Shown here in pieces: positions 17,446 through 25,969 of a stretch of 40,223 nt of DNA (its first letter is position 1; every line of letters begins with the position of its first letter). This stretch comes from Planctomycetales bacterium. GTDB taxonomy: Bacteria; Planctomycetota; Planctomycetia; Pirellulales; Pirellulaceae. The stretch lies in NCBI GenBank assembly GCA_020426625.1, contig JAGQPR010000012.1, positions 1-40,223 on the forward strand, given 5' to 3'. Both the position numbers and the translations under genes were made by a program. The notes under the pieces were generated by a model. That model was not told the DNA's origin. It ran no database searches and saw only the letters and a program-made list of their open reading frames with translations.

Positions 17446-18317
17446 GCTGGCTGTACCTCAGCCTTTTCTACACGCTTGGCCGCCGCGGCCGCAACCAGTT
17501 GGTGAAATTCGTCCAGGTGTTGCCATACGGCCTGAAACTGAACTTGCGTGAGTCGGTGTTTCCCAAAAAAGCTCTCTTCGAATGCTAACATCGCGCCTAA
17601 AACTATTTCACGAAGCCGTAGTGAGGCGGCCATCTCACGCAGGTACATCCGATTGGTCTTCCCTTTTTGCAAATGGATAAACCGTTGCCGGTCCAGTGCC
17701 AAAAGTAGGTAGCCATACAAGAACACGATGGCACTGTCATAATCGCCAGTGGCCATCCGTCGCCGGGCTTCGCCAAGCGGATCCTCGATACCAGACTGGA
17801 CTTCGAAAGGCAAATCCACGATTCGCGTTGGATCGATCTCGACGGACGTCTTCTTACCGATTGCCAAACCGCGGTTTGGCAGGTAGTCACGGAAGCCATA
17901 CCAAACAATCGTCGCGACGATGGCTAACAATATGCTTCCCAATATTACCGCTAACAGGTACATCAAGCCCACTTGCGTTGCCTGGGACGCTTGACCGCTC
18001 CAATCGAGCCAATCTGGCCATTGCCAATCCCACTCTTGATTGTTGGCTTGCTTGGTCCAGCCATCACTGCGAATGGGGTTATCAGCCTGGGGTGGAAATA
18101 CAGGTGCAACGAAGTTCTTAGTCGTCGAATCGTACCATTTGCCGTTCGGAATCACATCCAGCGCGTCGCTGGCACTAACCTCCGTTGATTCGACTGCACT
18201 GGCAACGGTTACGATTCCCATCCACACTACGACCAACGCTGTAGCGGTCAGCAACCTGCGGCTGACCCTGGATGGCTCTATTTTCGTCAGTGGTCCCGTT
18301 GGTGCGATCCTCGTCAT
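17442..18317 (-). CDS. DUF4129-type membrane protein
   Basis: The 291-residue protein has a signal-like segment at residues 21-41, a short Trp-rich extracytoplasmic stretch (WDWQWPDWLDW), a transmembrane helix at about 117-141 and a cytoplasmic C-terminal domain. That domain holds the DUF4129 pattern: EARRRMATGDYDSAIVFLYGYLLLALD, then RMYLREM, and EESFFGKHRLTQVQF. It is partnered with the DUF4350, MoxR and DUF58 genes, with 4-bp overlaps on both sides. Confidence 0.8.
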   Translation of the reverse strand: MTRIAPTGPLTKIEPSRVSRRLLTATALVVVWMGIVTVASAVESTEVSASDALDVIPNGKWYDSTTKNFVAPVFPPQADNPIRSDGWTKQANNQEWDWQWPDWLDWSGQASQATQVGLMYLLAVILGSILLAIVATIVWYGFRDYLPNRGLAIGKKTSVEIDPTRIVDLPFEVQSGIEDPLGEARRRMATGDYDSAIVFLYGYLLLALDRQRFIHLQKGKTNRMYLREMAASLRLREIVLGAMLAFEESFFGKHRLTQVQFQAVWQHLDEFHQLVAAAAAKRVEKAEVQPA

Positions 18318-19282
18318 GCGACTACTTGCTCCGTCAGCTTGCCGCTGGAGCCAGTCGTCACTCGGCTTGGTTCAGCCAAACGGGTTGCTTCAGCGCGCAT
18401 CCGCAGCTCGATTTCCCATCCCTCCAAGCGGATGCGACTATCCAAATAAGACAGAAAGCGAAACACTGCGATCAGATTTCCTATGGACCAAAGTGTAATT
18501 GGCAACGCAAAATGGTCACACCACGCAGCCCACTGCCAATGGCCGAAGGTCACGCCAGCAACGAACAACTGAATTCCCATCAACATTAGAAACAGCAGTG
18601 TACTATAAAAGCCCACCAGCACGAATCTCGCCACATGGTCGGCCATCAGCACCCCGTGCAGCCAACGACTGCGCTGTCGATAAGTGGTGATTTTGCCTTT
18701 GCTTTTGTCTGGAAACAGCGGACAGTCTTCCAGGCCGATGATTTCTGGGGCCAGGGGCCAACACGACCGCATAATCAATACAAGTATCGGTATGGCCACC
18801 AATAACGGCAACTCAGTTTTCCAGTCAAACGCGACGGTAGGATCCACGAAAAACTCGATTACCAGTGCGACCAGCCCCATCCTGAAAACACCCAACACAA
18901 ACAGAGTTCTCCAGGCTATAGGCCACAGCCGGCCAATCAACTCACGCATGCTAAGCCGCTGGTAGAAAATTAATCCACCCAGCAAGATTGTTGTTGGCAA
19001 ACTTAACAAGGGGAATTGAACAAAGTACAAGACCAGCAGATGAGCAAAATGCCTCCAGCGTAGCAAGACGAGCGGTGATTCTACGTGTTCGATTGCCATC
19101 TGTGCGTCTTCGCCAACTACCCAGGCCGTCACGACGACATCTGCTAGGAGCAAGGGCAACCCCAATAACAAGCTTGACAGCACAATCGGACGAAAGTGTC
19201 GCTTCAGTACCAACAAGCTCAAATCCAGCAGCTCGAGTGCCGAACGCTGGCGTATCACAATTTCGGTGCGATCAAGTTGCAC
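18314..19282 (-). CDS. Multi-pass membrane protein of the MoxR cluster
   Basis: The 322-residue protein has about six hydrophobic segments, for example PIVLSSLLLGLPLLLADVVV, LLSLPTTILLGGLIF, LPLLVAIPILVLIM and FVLVGFYSTLLFLMLMGI. It has no recognised catalytic motif and is known to me only by context. It overlaps the SpoIIM-like gene by 11 bp and the DUF4129 gene by 4 bp, so it is made in step with them and probably forms part of the same membrane complex. Confidence 0.7.
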   Translation of the reverse strand: MQLDRTEIVIRQRSALELLDLSLLVLKRHFRPIVLSSLLLGLPLLLADVVVTAWVVGEDAQMAIEHVESPLVLLRWRHFAHLLVLYFVQFPLLSLPTTILLGGLIFYQRLSMRELIGRLWPIAWRTLFVLGVFRMGLVALVIEFFVDPTVAFDWKTELPLLVAIPILVLIMRSCWPLAPEIIGLEDCPLFPDKSKGKITTYRQRSRWLHGVLMADHVARFVLVGFYSTLLFLMLMGIQLFVAGVTFGHWQWAAWCDHFALPITLWSIGNLIAVFRFLSYLDSRIRLEGWEIELRMRAEATRLAEPSRVTTGSSGKLTEQVVA

Positions 19283-20276
19283 GGGAGGTGTCTCCAGCAG
19301 CTCTTTGTTGGTTGGGATAACCCAGGACGACGAAGTAGAACATCATCAACGAACTGGAGAAAACGCCCCACATCGCCTTGAAAAAGTAGGGTACCGCACT
19401 CGGTGAAAGCATCCCTTCTGTCAGAGCCGCCAGGAAAAATAAAACGCCCGACACGGCCATCACGGGAATCGCTTCGCGGGCTCTTTGTTCTAGTGAAGCC
19501 ACTCGCGTCAGTCCGCGGGTGAACAACCAGCCAGTTCCAATCCGCAGCCCCGCCGCAGCAGCCAATGCAATGGCCGTCAATTCAAATGCACCGTGCGCGG
19601 TTACAAACTCCAAGAAATTGTCGCCACCGCTTGTATCCGCTCGCGCCATATATCCAAATGATGCACCCAAGGTGGTCGCGTTGTAGCCGGTCGTATACAA
19701 GCCGGGAATGATTAGCGGACCCATGGCAAAACACTGCAACCCGATGCCTGTGTTATGCTGAATGTAGAAGGCGACCATGGTCAGGTTCTGATCGATCGAA
19801 CGCCCAAATTCGATGTCGGAAAATGAATCTTCCATGGCCGAGATCTGCTCAGCTCCCAACATGCGCTCTGCAAATCCTGGAAACGTTTGCTCGTCATATG
19901 CTAGGTAGGTTGACAGACTGAATAGTCCAAAAAATAGAACGGCGCTAATTTGAACGCAGCGATCATTAAAAATCTGCTGAGGAGCTTGACGAAAAATAAT
20001 ATCCCACCAGAGATACCATTGAAAATTGGTCGATCGATAAATCGCGTTGTGCGCACGGCCAACCAAACCGTGTAAATAGCCGATCGTCTCCTGAGACAGT
20101 TGATATTGCTCTGCCATGGCCAGGTCTGCGCAGGCGCTGCGGTAGCGATCGGATAGACGCAACAACAGATCGCCCCGCGAATGCCGCAGACTACGAGCGG
20201 AAGCATGCTTGATCAACTTCTCCAATTCGAGCCAATCTTCGCGCCGCTTTTCGAGCGTTTCCGCCAGGTTTGCCAT
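19272..20276 (-). CDS. SpoIIM (stage II sporulation protein M)-like membrane protein
   Basis: The 334-residue protein starts with a helical, charged cytoplasmic region, then several membrane segments: VLFFGLFSLSTYLAY, FAMGPLIIPGLYTTGYNATTLG and VTAHGAFELTAIALAAAAGLRIG. The last carries the His-Gly-x-x-Glu pattern typical of the SpoIIM/DUF95 family. The name does not imply sporulation; the family occurs in MoxR/RDD clusters. The ATG at 20276 has a GAG-containing site about 6 nt upstream; a TTG at 20294 is also possible and adds six residues. Confidence 0.85.
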   Translation of the reverse strand: MANLAETLEKRREDWLELEKLIKHASARSLRHSRGDLLLRLSDRYRSACADLAMAEQYQLSQETIGYLHGLVGRAHNAIYRSTNFQWYLWWDIIFRQAPQQIFNDRCVQISAVLFFGLFSLSTYLAYDEQTFPGFAERMLGAEQISAMEDSFSDIEFGRSIDQNLTMVAFYIQHNTGIGLQCFAMGPLIIPGLYTTGYNATTLGASFGYMARADTSGGDNFLEFVTAHGAFELTAIALAAAAGLRIGTGWLFTRGLTRVASLEQRAREAIPVMAVSGVLFFLAALTEGMLSPSAVPYFFKAMWGVFSSSLMMFYFVVLGYPNQQRAAGDTSRAT

Positions 20277-20364
20277 CGCTGTCTCAAATCCCAATAATCC
20301 ACAGAACTGTTCACTTTACCCGGAAGCATCCGCTGGCGAATGGCTACGCCACACCGAGCAGCTG

Positions 20365-21267
20365 TCACTTGTGACTTCCGCCCGCAAATGACGTTGCGGG
20401 TTGCTGGCGCTTCGTATTCGATGCCCGTAATCGTTCCCGACCCTGTTCCTGTTGCTGTTCGGACATGAATGTGCGGACATACAAGGCACACATCAACAAA
20501 TCGGGCCCTGTGTCAGGCAATAGTCCAAACTGCCGAATCAGATGGTCGCTGATATGCTTCGAAATCTCATTCTTGCGGCTGGCACCCAACCGTTTTCTAT
20601 TCTCCATGTACAAAGCTATCGTCTTCGCCAGGGAACTGCTGGCGCGATAGTTGGCTGGTATCAGTTCCGCCAGTCCAAAAGCCCGCAAGTCTTCAGGCTG
20701 CAAATTCCACTGAGTTGTTTGACTGCCCTCGGAAACGACAATCGTACCGGCAGCCAAATCTCCCAGACGCTGCAATCGTGGCGACAGAGTCATCACGACC
20801 AGACCTACCGACATCGATGGAATCACAAAAGCTGGTGGAGCTTCAACGCTGAAAACCTGCAACGAGATCAAGACACACATGTCCGCCAACCGCAATAGGT
20901 TACGCACCGCTGCCTGCGTCGCGTTGATGGGACGCCCATTGGTGGAGATGACGCGTAATTTGAATAGCATCTTCCCCAGCGTACGACCATTGAATCGAGT
21001 CTCGAAATAGATTCCGTAGAACCAGCTAAAGACGAAAAACAGGAGCGTTGCCACTATGCCCACGAACGTGCCATTGATACCGGCAGCTGAAGTGACAATT
21101 GACAACAGAAACAGACTGCCCACATAGGCCAATATTCGAATCACACAATCAAACAAAAACGCTGGTAGACGCTGGAATGGACCCGCCAACATATACTCGA
21201 ACTGAATATTTTCAGGCGTTGTCACCCGACAGTAGCAATCGAGTTTCGAGTCTACGTTGGTCGCCAT
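20365..21267 (-). CDS. RDD-family membrane protein
   Basis: The 300-residue protein begins with the RDD pattern: FQRLPAFLFDCVIRI (Arg plus Asp), a first hydrophobic block at about 44-60, then FNGRTLGKMLFKLRVIS, NLLRLADMCVL, and SPRLQRLGDLAAGTIVV. About four membrane segments are followed by a hydrophilic, basic C-terminal tail of ~110 residues. It is the first gene of the seven-gene cluster, whose promoter should lie in the 206-bp gap up to 21473. The transport or scaffolding role of RDD proteins here is unknown. Confidence 0.85.
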   Translation of the reverse strand: MATNVDSKLDCYCRVTTPENIQFEYMLAGPFQRLPAFLFDCVIRILAYVGSLFLLSIVTSAAGINGTFVGIVATLLFFVFSWFYGIYFETRFNGRTLGKMLFKLRVISTNGRPINATQAAVRNLLRLADMCVLISLQVFSVEAPPAFVIPSMSVGLVVMTLSPRLQRLGDLAAGTIVVSEGSQTTQWNLQPEDLRAFGLAELIPANYRASSSLAKTIALYMENRKRLGASRKNEISKHISDHLIRQFGLLPDTGPDLLMCALYVRTFMSEQQQEQGRERLRASNTKRQQPATSFAGGSHK

Positions 21268-21473
21268 ATCATCCAGCGGTCGTTTGATTACTTGTTCAAC
21301 TAGCTACACAGTCTATCAGCGGCTCCGCATCAGCGAAAGTCGATTGGCGACCCGAAGAAAACATCTGATTCACGGCCTTGATCGCTCCCCGTCTGGCCGG
21401 AGGTGACTCGATTCTGCTGTGGTATTGGGATAAGAACGCGCCCGGTAATTCCTTGCTTTCTACCGATCCCAAG

Positions 21474-22448
21474 CTAGGCTCGCGCTAGCGGAAAAGCAAT
21501 GACTTGATCAACTCTCGAGCAACCCAACGCGACCATGACCAACCGATCCAAGCCAAGCGCACATCCACTGCTGTTTGGGAAACCGTGCCGCAGCGCATCC
21601 AACAATCGACTTTCTTCAGGCAGCGCTACGTTGCCATCCTGCACACGCTGCGCGTTGACCAGTTCGTTTCGCTTTTCCAACTCAGGTGCATATACTAGTT
21701 CATTGTAGCCGTTGGCCAGCTCCACACCGTGCATAAACAGCTCGAATCTTTCGGACACTCGTGGATCAACGGGTGAAATTCTCGCTAGGGCGGATTGAGT
21801 GACTGGATAGAGCGAGACGATCGTCGGTGCAATTAATTTTGGCTGCACTAGATCAGCGAAAAACAGGTTCAGCCACTCGTCCTTCTCGTCGGACCAATTG
21901 GCATCGATGCCCAACTTCAATTCGTCCGCTCGAGAAATCAAATCCTCTACGTTGCAATCAAGTGGATCAACCCCTGCGTGCATTTCGAATGCGGCTTGAT
22001 AGGTCAAGTGCTGTATTGGCGGCGCATCGACTACTGCTTCGATCAGTCCGGCTAACAACTCAATCCCCAGCTGCATGTCGTCGCCTACCCGATACCATTC
22101 GACCATTGTGAATTCCGGATTATGCATCTCACCCTTTTCGCTCGCGCGAAAGGCTGGGCAAATCTGATAGATGGCCTGCATTCCAGCAGCCAACAGCCGC
22201 TTCATGCAAAATTCCGGAGACGTCTGCAGGTAGAGTCGCTTTTCCCGCAGCTCTGGCAAATCCAGCGCTCGACCAGAGACCTCGATGGGATTGATGAATC
22301 GATCGACCACCGTATCGTGGCTGAGTGTCGGCGTGTGAACTTCGAGAAAACCTCGCTCCTGAAAAAATTTGCGTAGTTTCCAGGTAATCTCTGAGCGGCT
22401 CGCTAAAGCGTCAACCGAAGCTGTGGGCCTCCAGCAGGAAGAGTTCAT
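21474..22448 (-). CDS. epmA: EF-P lysine ligase-type enzyme (EpmA/PoxA/GenX)
   Basis: A 324-residue class II lysyl-tRNA-synthetase-like protein without the anticodon-binding domain. Such enzymes attach beta-lysine or lysine to elongation factor P. Class II motifs are visible: motif 1 FFQERGFLEVHTPTLS, motif 2 FRASEKGEMHNPEFTMVEWYR (residues 100-120) and motif 3 GCALGLDRLVM near the C-terminus. The residues HGVELANGYNEL form the amino-acid pocket. Neither efp nor epmB is in this window. It starts 26 bp after the beta-helix gene on the same strand. Confidence 0.92.
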   Translation of the reverse strand: MNSSCWRPTASVDALASRSEITWKLRKFFQERGFLEVHTPTLSHDTVVDRFINPIEVSGRALDLPELREKRLYLQTSPEFCMKRLLAAGMQAIYQICPAFRASEKGEMHNPEFTMVEWYRVGDDMQLGIELLAGLIEAVVDAPPIQHLTYQAAFEMHAGVDPLDCNVEDLISRADELKLGIDANWSDEKDEWLNLFFADLVQPKLIAPTIVSLYPVTQSALARISPVDPRVSERFELFMHGVELANGYNELVYAPELEKRNELVNAQRVQDGNVALPEESRLLDALRHGFPNSSGCALGLDRLVMVALGCSRVDQVIAFPLARA

Positions 22449-22474
22449 TGAAGGTATGCGACTCCCAGACGCTT

Positions 22475-23818
22475 TCAGTTGTGATTGCGTTCATCTTGCA
22501 ACGGTTTTTCTGCCTTGATCTCATTGCTTTCTAGTGCAACGTGATGAACGCTCTGCTCGATCAAGATGCCTACCGTCTGAGTTTGAGCGTCAAGACTACG
22601 AGTATCGCGAATGGTGTTGTTCTTGAAGACCAAGTCTTTAGTTTCCCCACGGATGCGAATCGCCGCCGTGCCTGGCTCCGCTCCGTTATCTTCAATCGTG
22701 TTTTCAATGATTTCATTTCTATGTGCCGCCATGCCCAAGGATTCGTCGCGGAAGAATATTCCGTTCGAAGCGTTTTGCCGCACAATGTTCTTCAGCAGTA
22801 TATTGTCCGTATCTTTGTGGCCAATCGAAATTCCAAAACGTCCATTGCGTTCGAGCGTGTTTCCTTCGAATTTACCATGCCGAACTCGCCAACAAAGGAA
22901 CAAGCCATCTGTTCCATTGTCTCTGGCAACGCAATTGACAACAGTTGGTCGTTGAGATCCACTACCCGGATGCAATCCCAATTCTGTGTTGCCCTCAACA
23001 ATGCAATTCTGAACGACAACGTCATTGGACTGCTGGAAACTGATTCCATCCCCGTTAAAGTTCTTGACCCAGCAGTCTTCAATCCGGGTTCCAAAACCGC
23101 GATAGAGGAAGATGCCGCCTCCACGGCAACCGTTCAAATGAGCGTTCGTTTCTTTGGTACCATCGACGGTAAGATTCCGGATCGAGCTATTGACCAGATC
23201 ATAGCCGCTAATCACCGGATATAACGTGCCCGCTTTGGCGTTGCGACTAATCAGACAATCCGCCATCAAGGGCTTGTCTATTGAGTACGTGTTTCCAGTC
23301 TTTCCCGTGATTCGAGCAACCGTAGTGTGAAATCCGCCAGCAGCCGCATCCCAGATCGCGATACCCTGACCGACTCCAAAAACTACACCATCCTCTATGG
23401 TAACCTGCTGCTCACCAAAGTCTCCGTCGATGCCTAGGTTGACCACCGTACCGGGAGCCTTCTTCAGAACCGTGGCTTGTCCGCTGCCGACGACATGCAC
23501 GCTCGGACGAAGGTGCAGCGAATCGTGCATCAGGTATTCGCCTGGTCCGATTTCGACAGTTCCACCGCCCAGTGCCGCCACGTACTCGACGGCTGCTTGA
23601 AGAACGCGGTTGTCGCTGCCGGTGAGGTCGCCCGAAGTCACTCCTACGCGAATACGAGGTCTTTCGTCCATCTGCGAGTGCATTGCCAATGGCAATTGTC
23701 TCTCGTCCGGACTTGGTGAGTAATCTCGTGATTGGGTCTCATCACCCAAAGATAGGCTGGACAACTGCACAGCCAATAGCAAGTGCGCGACAGCTGGTAG
23801 GGTTTTCGATTGAAACAT
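22475..23818 (-). CDS. Secreted right-handed beta-helix (parallel beta-helix repeat) protein
   Basis: The 447-residue protein has an N-terminal signal peptide (about residues 1-25) and then a long parallel beta-helix. The repeating rungs carry regular Asn and Ile/Val positions: NSSIRNLTVDG, GTRIEDCWVKNFNGDGISF, DVVVQNCIVEGNTELGLH, FEGNTLERNGRFGISIG, NEIIENTIEDNG and FKNNTIRDTRS. The beginning (AAVEYVAALGGGTVEIGPGEYLM) matches the pectate-lyase/NosD-like superfamily opening. Catalytic residues cannot be assigned, so it may be a polysaccharide lyase or a binding protein. AGGAG lies 7 nt before the ATG. Confidence 0.85.
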   Translation of the reverse strand: MFQSKTLPAVAHLLLAVQLSSLSLGDETQSRDYSPSPDERQLPLAMHSQMDERPRIRVGVTSGDLTGSDNRVLQAAVEYVAALGGGTVEIGPGEYLMHDSLHLRPSVHVVGSGQATVLKKAPGTVVNLGIDGDFGEQQVTIEDGVVFGVGQGIAIWDAAAGGFHTTVARITGKTGNTYSIDKPLMADCLISRNAKAGTLYPVISGYDLVNSSIRNLTVDGTKETNAHLNGCRGGGIFLYRGFGTRIEDCWVKNFNGDGISFQQSNDVVVQNCIVEGNTELGLHPGSGSQRPTVVNCVARDNGTDGLFLCWRVRHGKFEGNTLERNGRFGISIGHKDTDNILLKNIVRQNASNGIFFRDESLGMAAHRNEIIENTIEDNGAEPGTAAIRIRGETKDLVFKNNTIRDTRSLDAQTQTVGILIEQSVHHVALESNEIKAEKPLQDERNHN

Positions 23819-23942
23819 CGGCCTCTCCTCGTTGACAATTTTGAGCCATTCAATCTATCACAAATGGCAGCCAGCGGGGAGAATCTCAGCTTGCGTGGCG
23901 GGTGTTAAAACCGCCAGTCGACGGAAGTGATTCAACGCATGC

Positions 23943-24131
23943 TCATTCTGTACCTGTAGGCTGTGTGTAGGGAAACGTGCGTTGCCCGCTCAGAACGGAC
24001 CTGCTTTCCCGACCGTGTAATGATGCAGGGATATTTTTTGAAGATTCCGCTGAATCAAAGGACACGACCGCAGCTGCGCTAATGGTCGTTACGGAAAGCA
24101 AAGCCGCCAGCAGGTGTCGCAAATTCATCAT
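23943..24131 (-). CDS. Possible small secreted peptide
   Basis: A 62-residue product starting MMNLRHLLAALLSVTTIS has a convincing signal-peptide shape (short basic start, hydrophobic core, small residues AAA). It is followed by a polar 40-residue mature part. The frame is open further upstream, but the Met pair at 24131 gives the signal peptide. The Shine-Dalgarno site is weak. It lies between the pseudokinase and beta-helix genes on the same strand. No homologue is recognised. Confidence 0.4.
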   Translation of the reverse strand: MMNLRHLLAALLSVTTISAAAVVSFDSAESSKNIPASLHGRESRSVLSGQRTFPYTQPTGTE

Positions 24132-24331
24132 GTTGCTTTCAAGGAACGATAAAGGGTATTGGATCGAGAGCAATCACAACGCAACCGGTGTGCCAAATCA
24201 TCCATGTTTGAAAATCGCGTTGTTTTACGTCATCTTCCTTTCGGCCAACGTTGATCTTTTGCAACTACGAGTGCCGTTCTGTAGACTTTTAGCAACACTT
24301 CAGACGATGGGTACTTGAGAGCGTCGATTCA

Positions 24332-25939
24332 TTACCTGCGTTTGTTCAGCGAATCCAGGCCTTCTTGAGCCTGTTCGACGAGCGGCTGCACGTCCTGATT
24401 CTGACTGTACAGTTCGATGATGGATTCCCAGATAAGTTTCGCTTCGATGATCCGCGCTTGATCATAGGCCGTTTGTGCCTCTGTTAACTTCCGTGTCAAG
24501 AAAAGCTGGAGTGCGTTTTCGCCAAGGCCCTTTTCGCGAATACGGGCTAAGCCTTCATTGGCCAAGAAAACGATTGCTCGATCTTCCTCGCGCCGGCGGA
24601 ACAGCTGCACAATTGCCCGAAACTTATCCATGGCTGTCGCCAAATCGCCGAAACGCTCGTATTCCCTAGCTTCTGCGTATCGAATCTGCGCGGGCGACCA
24701 ATTGTCCTGCCAGCCGTGCCGTTCGTCTCGATCCATCCTTCTTTCGATTTCCCTGGCATCAACCCACTCCGTCTTCTCCTTGGCCCATACGGCGTGCTCG
24801 CCCTCAGGAAAACGCTCCACGATCTCATGTAGGTAAGTATCGCGAGCTTCGTTCCAATCGGTCCATTCTTCACTCGCCAAAAGCCTTTCGCCGCGCTCTC
24901 TCAACGTCTGTTCATTCAGCGGCATGAGGAACCAAACTACGGCGGCCACCGCCATGGCGAGTCCCAATAGCAAGACCCACGTCTTTTCAAAAATTGATTC
25001 CTGGCTTGATTTCTTTCGCTTCTTCTTGGGCTTGATTCCCAGTACTTTTTCTGCCTCGTCCCGATCTACATTCATTTGCAACGGGCTGAATCCTGACGCA
25101 GCGTGTTGTAACACACCAACGCCCTCTTCTTGGCGACGCTGAGCCTCTTTGAAGGCCAGTTGCAGTGCGGTTGCACTAAACGGCCGTGATCTTGCATCTT
25201 TGGCAAGCAGCTGCGAGATGATGGCATTCAACCAAACCGGACAGTCTAGTACTTGCGAACTGACGCTTGGTGCTGGTTCGTTCTTCACCAACTCCGTCAA
25301 TTGTTGTGGTTGTTCCGCATCAAATACTGGCTGGCCCGTCAGCATGGTGTACATCAACGCACCTAGGGCATATAGATCTGTTTTTTCATCGATCGTACCA
25401 TCGATCGACTCTGGTGCCATGTATTGTAAATGGACTCTCCGCACCGGTCCTTCATCGAGCATGGATGCTATCGCTTCACGCCGCCAGTCAACCAATTTGA
25501 CTACGCCGCTGGGTGAGATCATCACTTTACTCGGACGTAATCTGCCGTGAATCCAACCCATCTGATGAGCATACTGCAACGCTTCAGCTATTTGTTTGCT
25601 GTAGTCCAGTGCGCTTTCCCACGGTAACTTGTCTCGTCTCTTGAGGATGGACGACAGAGACTCGCCATCTACCAATTCATAGGCCAGGAAAGCGTTGCGA
25701 GTATCAAAGCCACCGCCGTAGCATCTCGCTATATTGCGATGCCTGAGTTGCTTGAGCTGTTCCAATTGACCTGCGAAAGCTTCGCGACTTTCCGGTGTCA
25801 TTCCCATGGGAATAGGGAAAACTCGAACAGCGGCTGATTTCTTTTGTTCAAGATGGATCGCGCTGAATACGCGACCGCTGCTCGTCTGTTTCGACAGCGG
25901 TGCTTCTAAAGCAAACGGTCCTATTCGTGACTTGGCCAT
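24332..25939 (-). CDS. Membrane-anchored protein kinase-like protein, probable pseudokinase
   Basis: The 535-residue protein has an N-terminal Ser/Thr kinase fold (~1-270), a basic linker KPKKKRKKSSQ, one transmembrane helix (about residues 322-342) and a C-terminal helical, TPR-like domain of ~190 residues. The kinase fold is recognisable (RHRNIARCYGGG, EALQYAHQMGWIH, YMAPESIDG, DLYALGALMYTMLTGQPVF), but key residues are changed. The VAIK Lys is Arg39; HRD is H131-G-R133, so the catalytic Asp is gone; the following Asn is Lys; DFG is D151-W-R. The Gly-rich loop is also poor. It therefore probably binds proteins or nucleotide without phosphotransfer. Confidence 0.9.
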   Translation of the reverse strand: MAKSRIGPFALEAPLSKQTSSGRVFSAIHLEQKKSAAVRVFPIPMGMTPESREAFAGQLEQLKQLRHRNIARCYGGGFDTRNAFLAYELVDGESLSSILKRRDKLPWESALDYSKQIAEALQYAHQMGWIHGRLRPSKVMISPSGVVKLVDWRREAIASMLDEGPVRRVHLQYMAPESIDGTIDEKTDLYALGALMYTMLTGQPVFDAEQPQQLTELVKNEPAPSVSSQVLDCPVWLNAIISQLLAKDARSRPFSATALQLAFKEAQRRQEEGVGVLQHAASGFSPLQMNVDRDEAEKVLGIKPKKKRKKSSQESIFEKTWVLLLGLAMAVAAVVWFLMPLNEQTLRERGERLLASEEWTDWNEARDTYLHEIVERFPEGEHAVWAKEKTEWVDAREIERRMDRDERHGWQDNWSPAQIRYAEAREYERFGDLATAMDKFRAIVQLFRRREEDRAIVFLANEGLARIREKGLGENALQLFLTRKLTEAQTAYDQARIIEAKLIWESIIELYSQNQDVQPLVEQAQEGLDSLNKRR

Positions 25940-25969
25940 ACGGATTCATCTGCATGCCAGCAATTTTGA

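Noticed and set aside
22541..23224. 227-codon plus-strand frame
   Set aside because: Antisense to the beta-helix gene; the openness follows from that gene's repetitive codon pattern.
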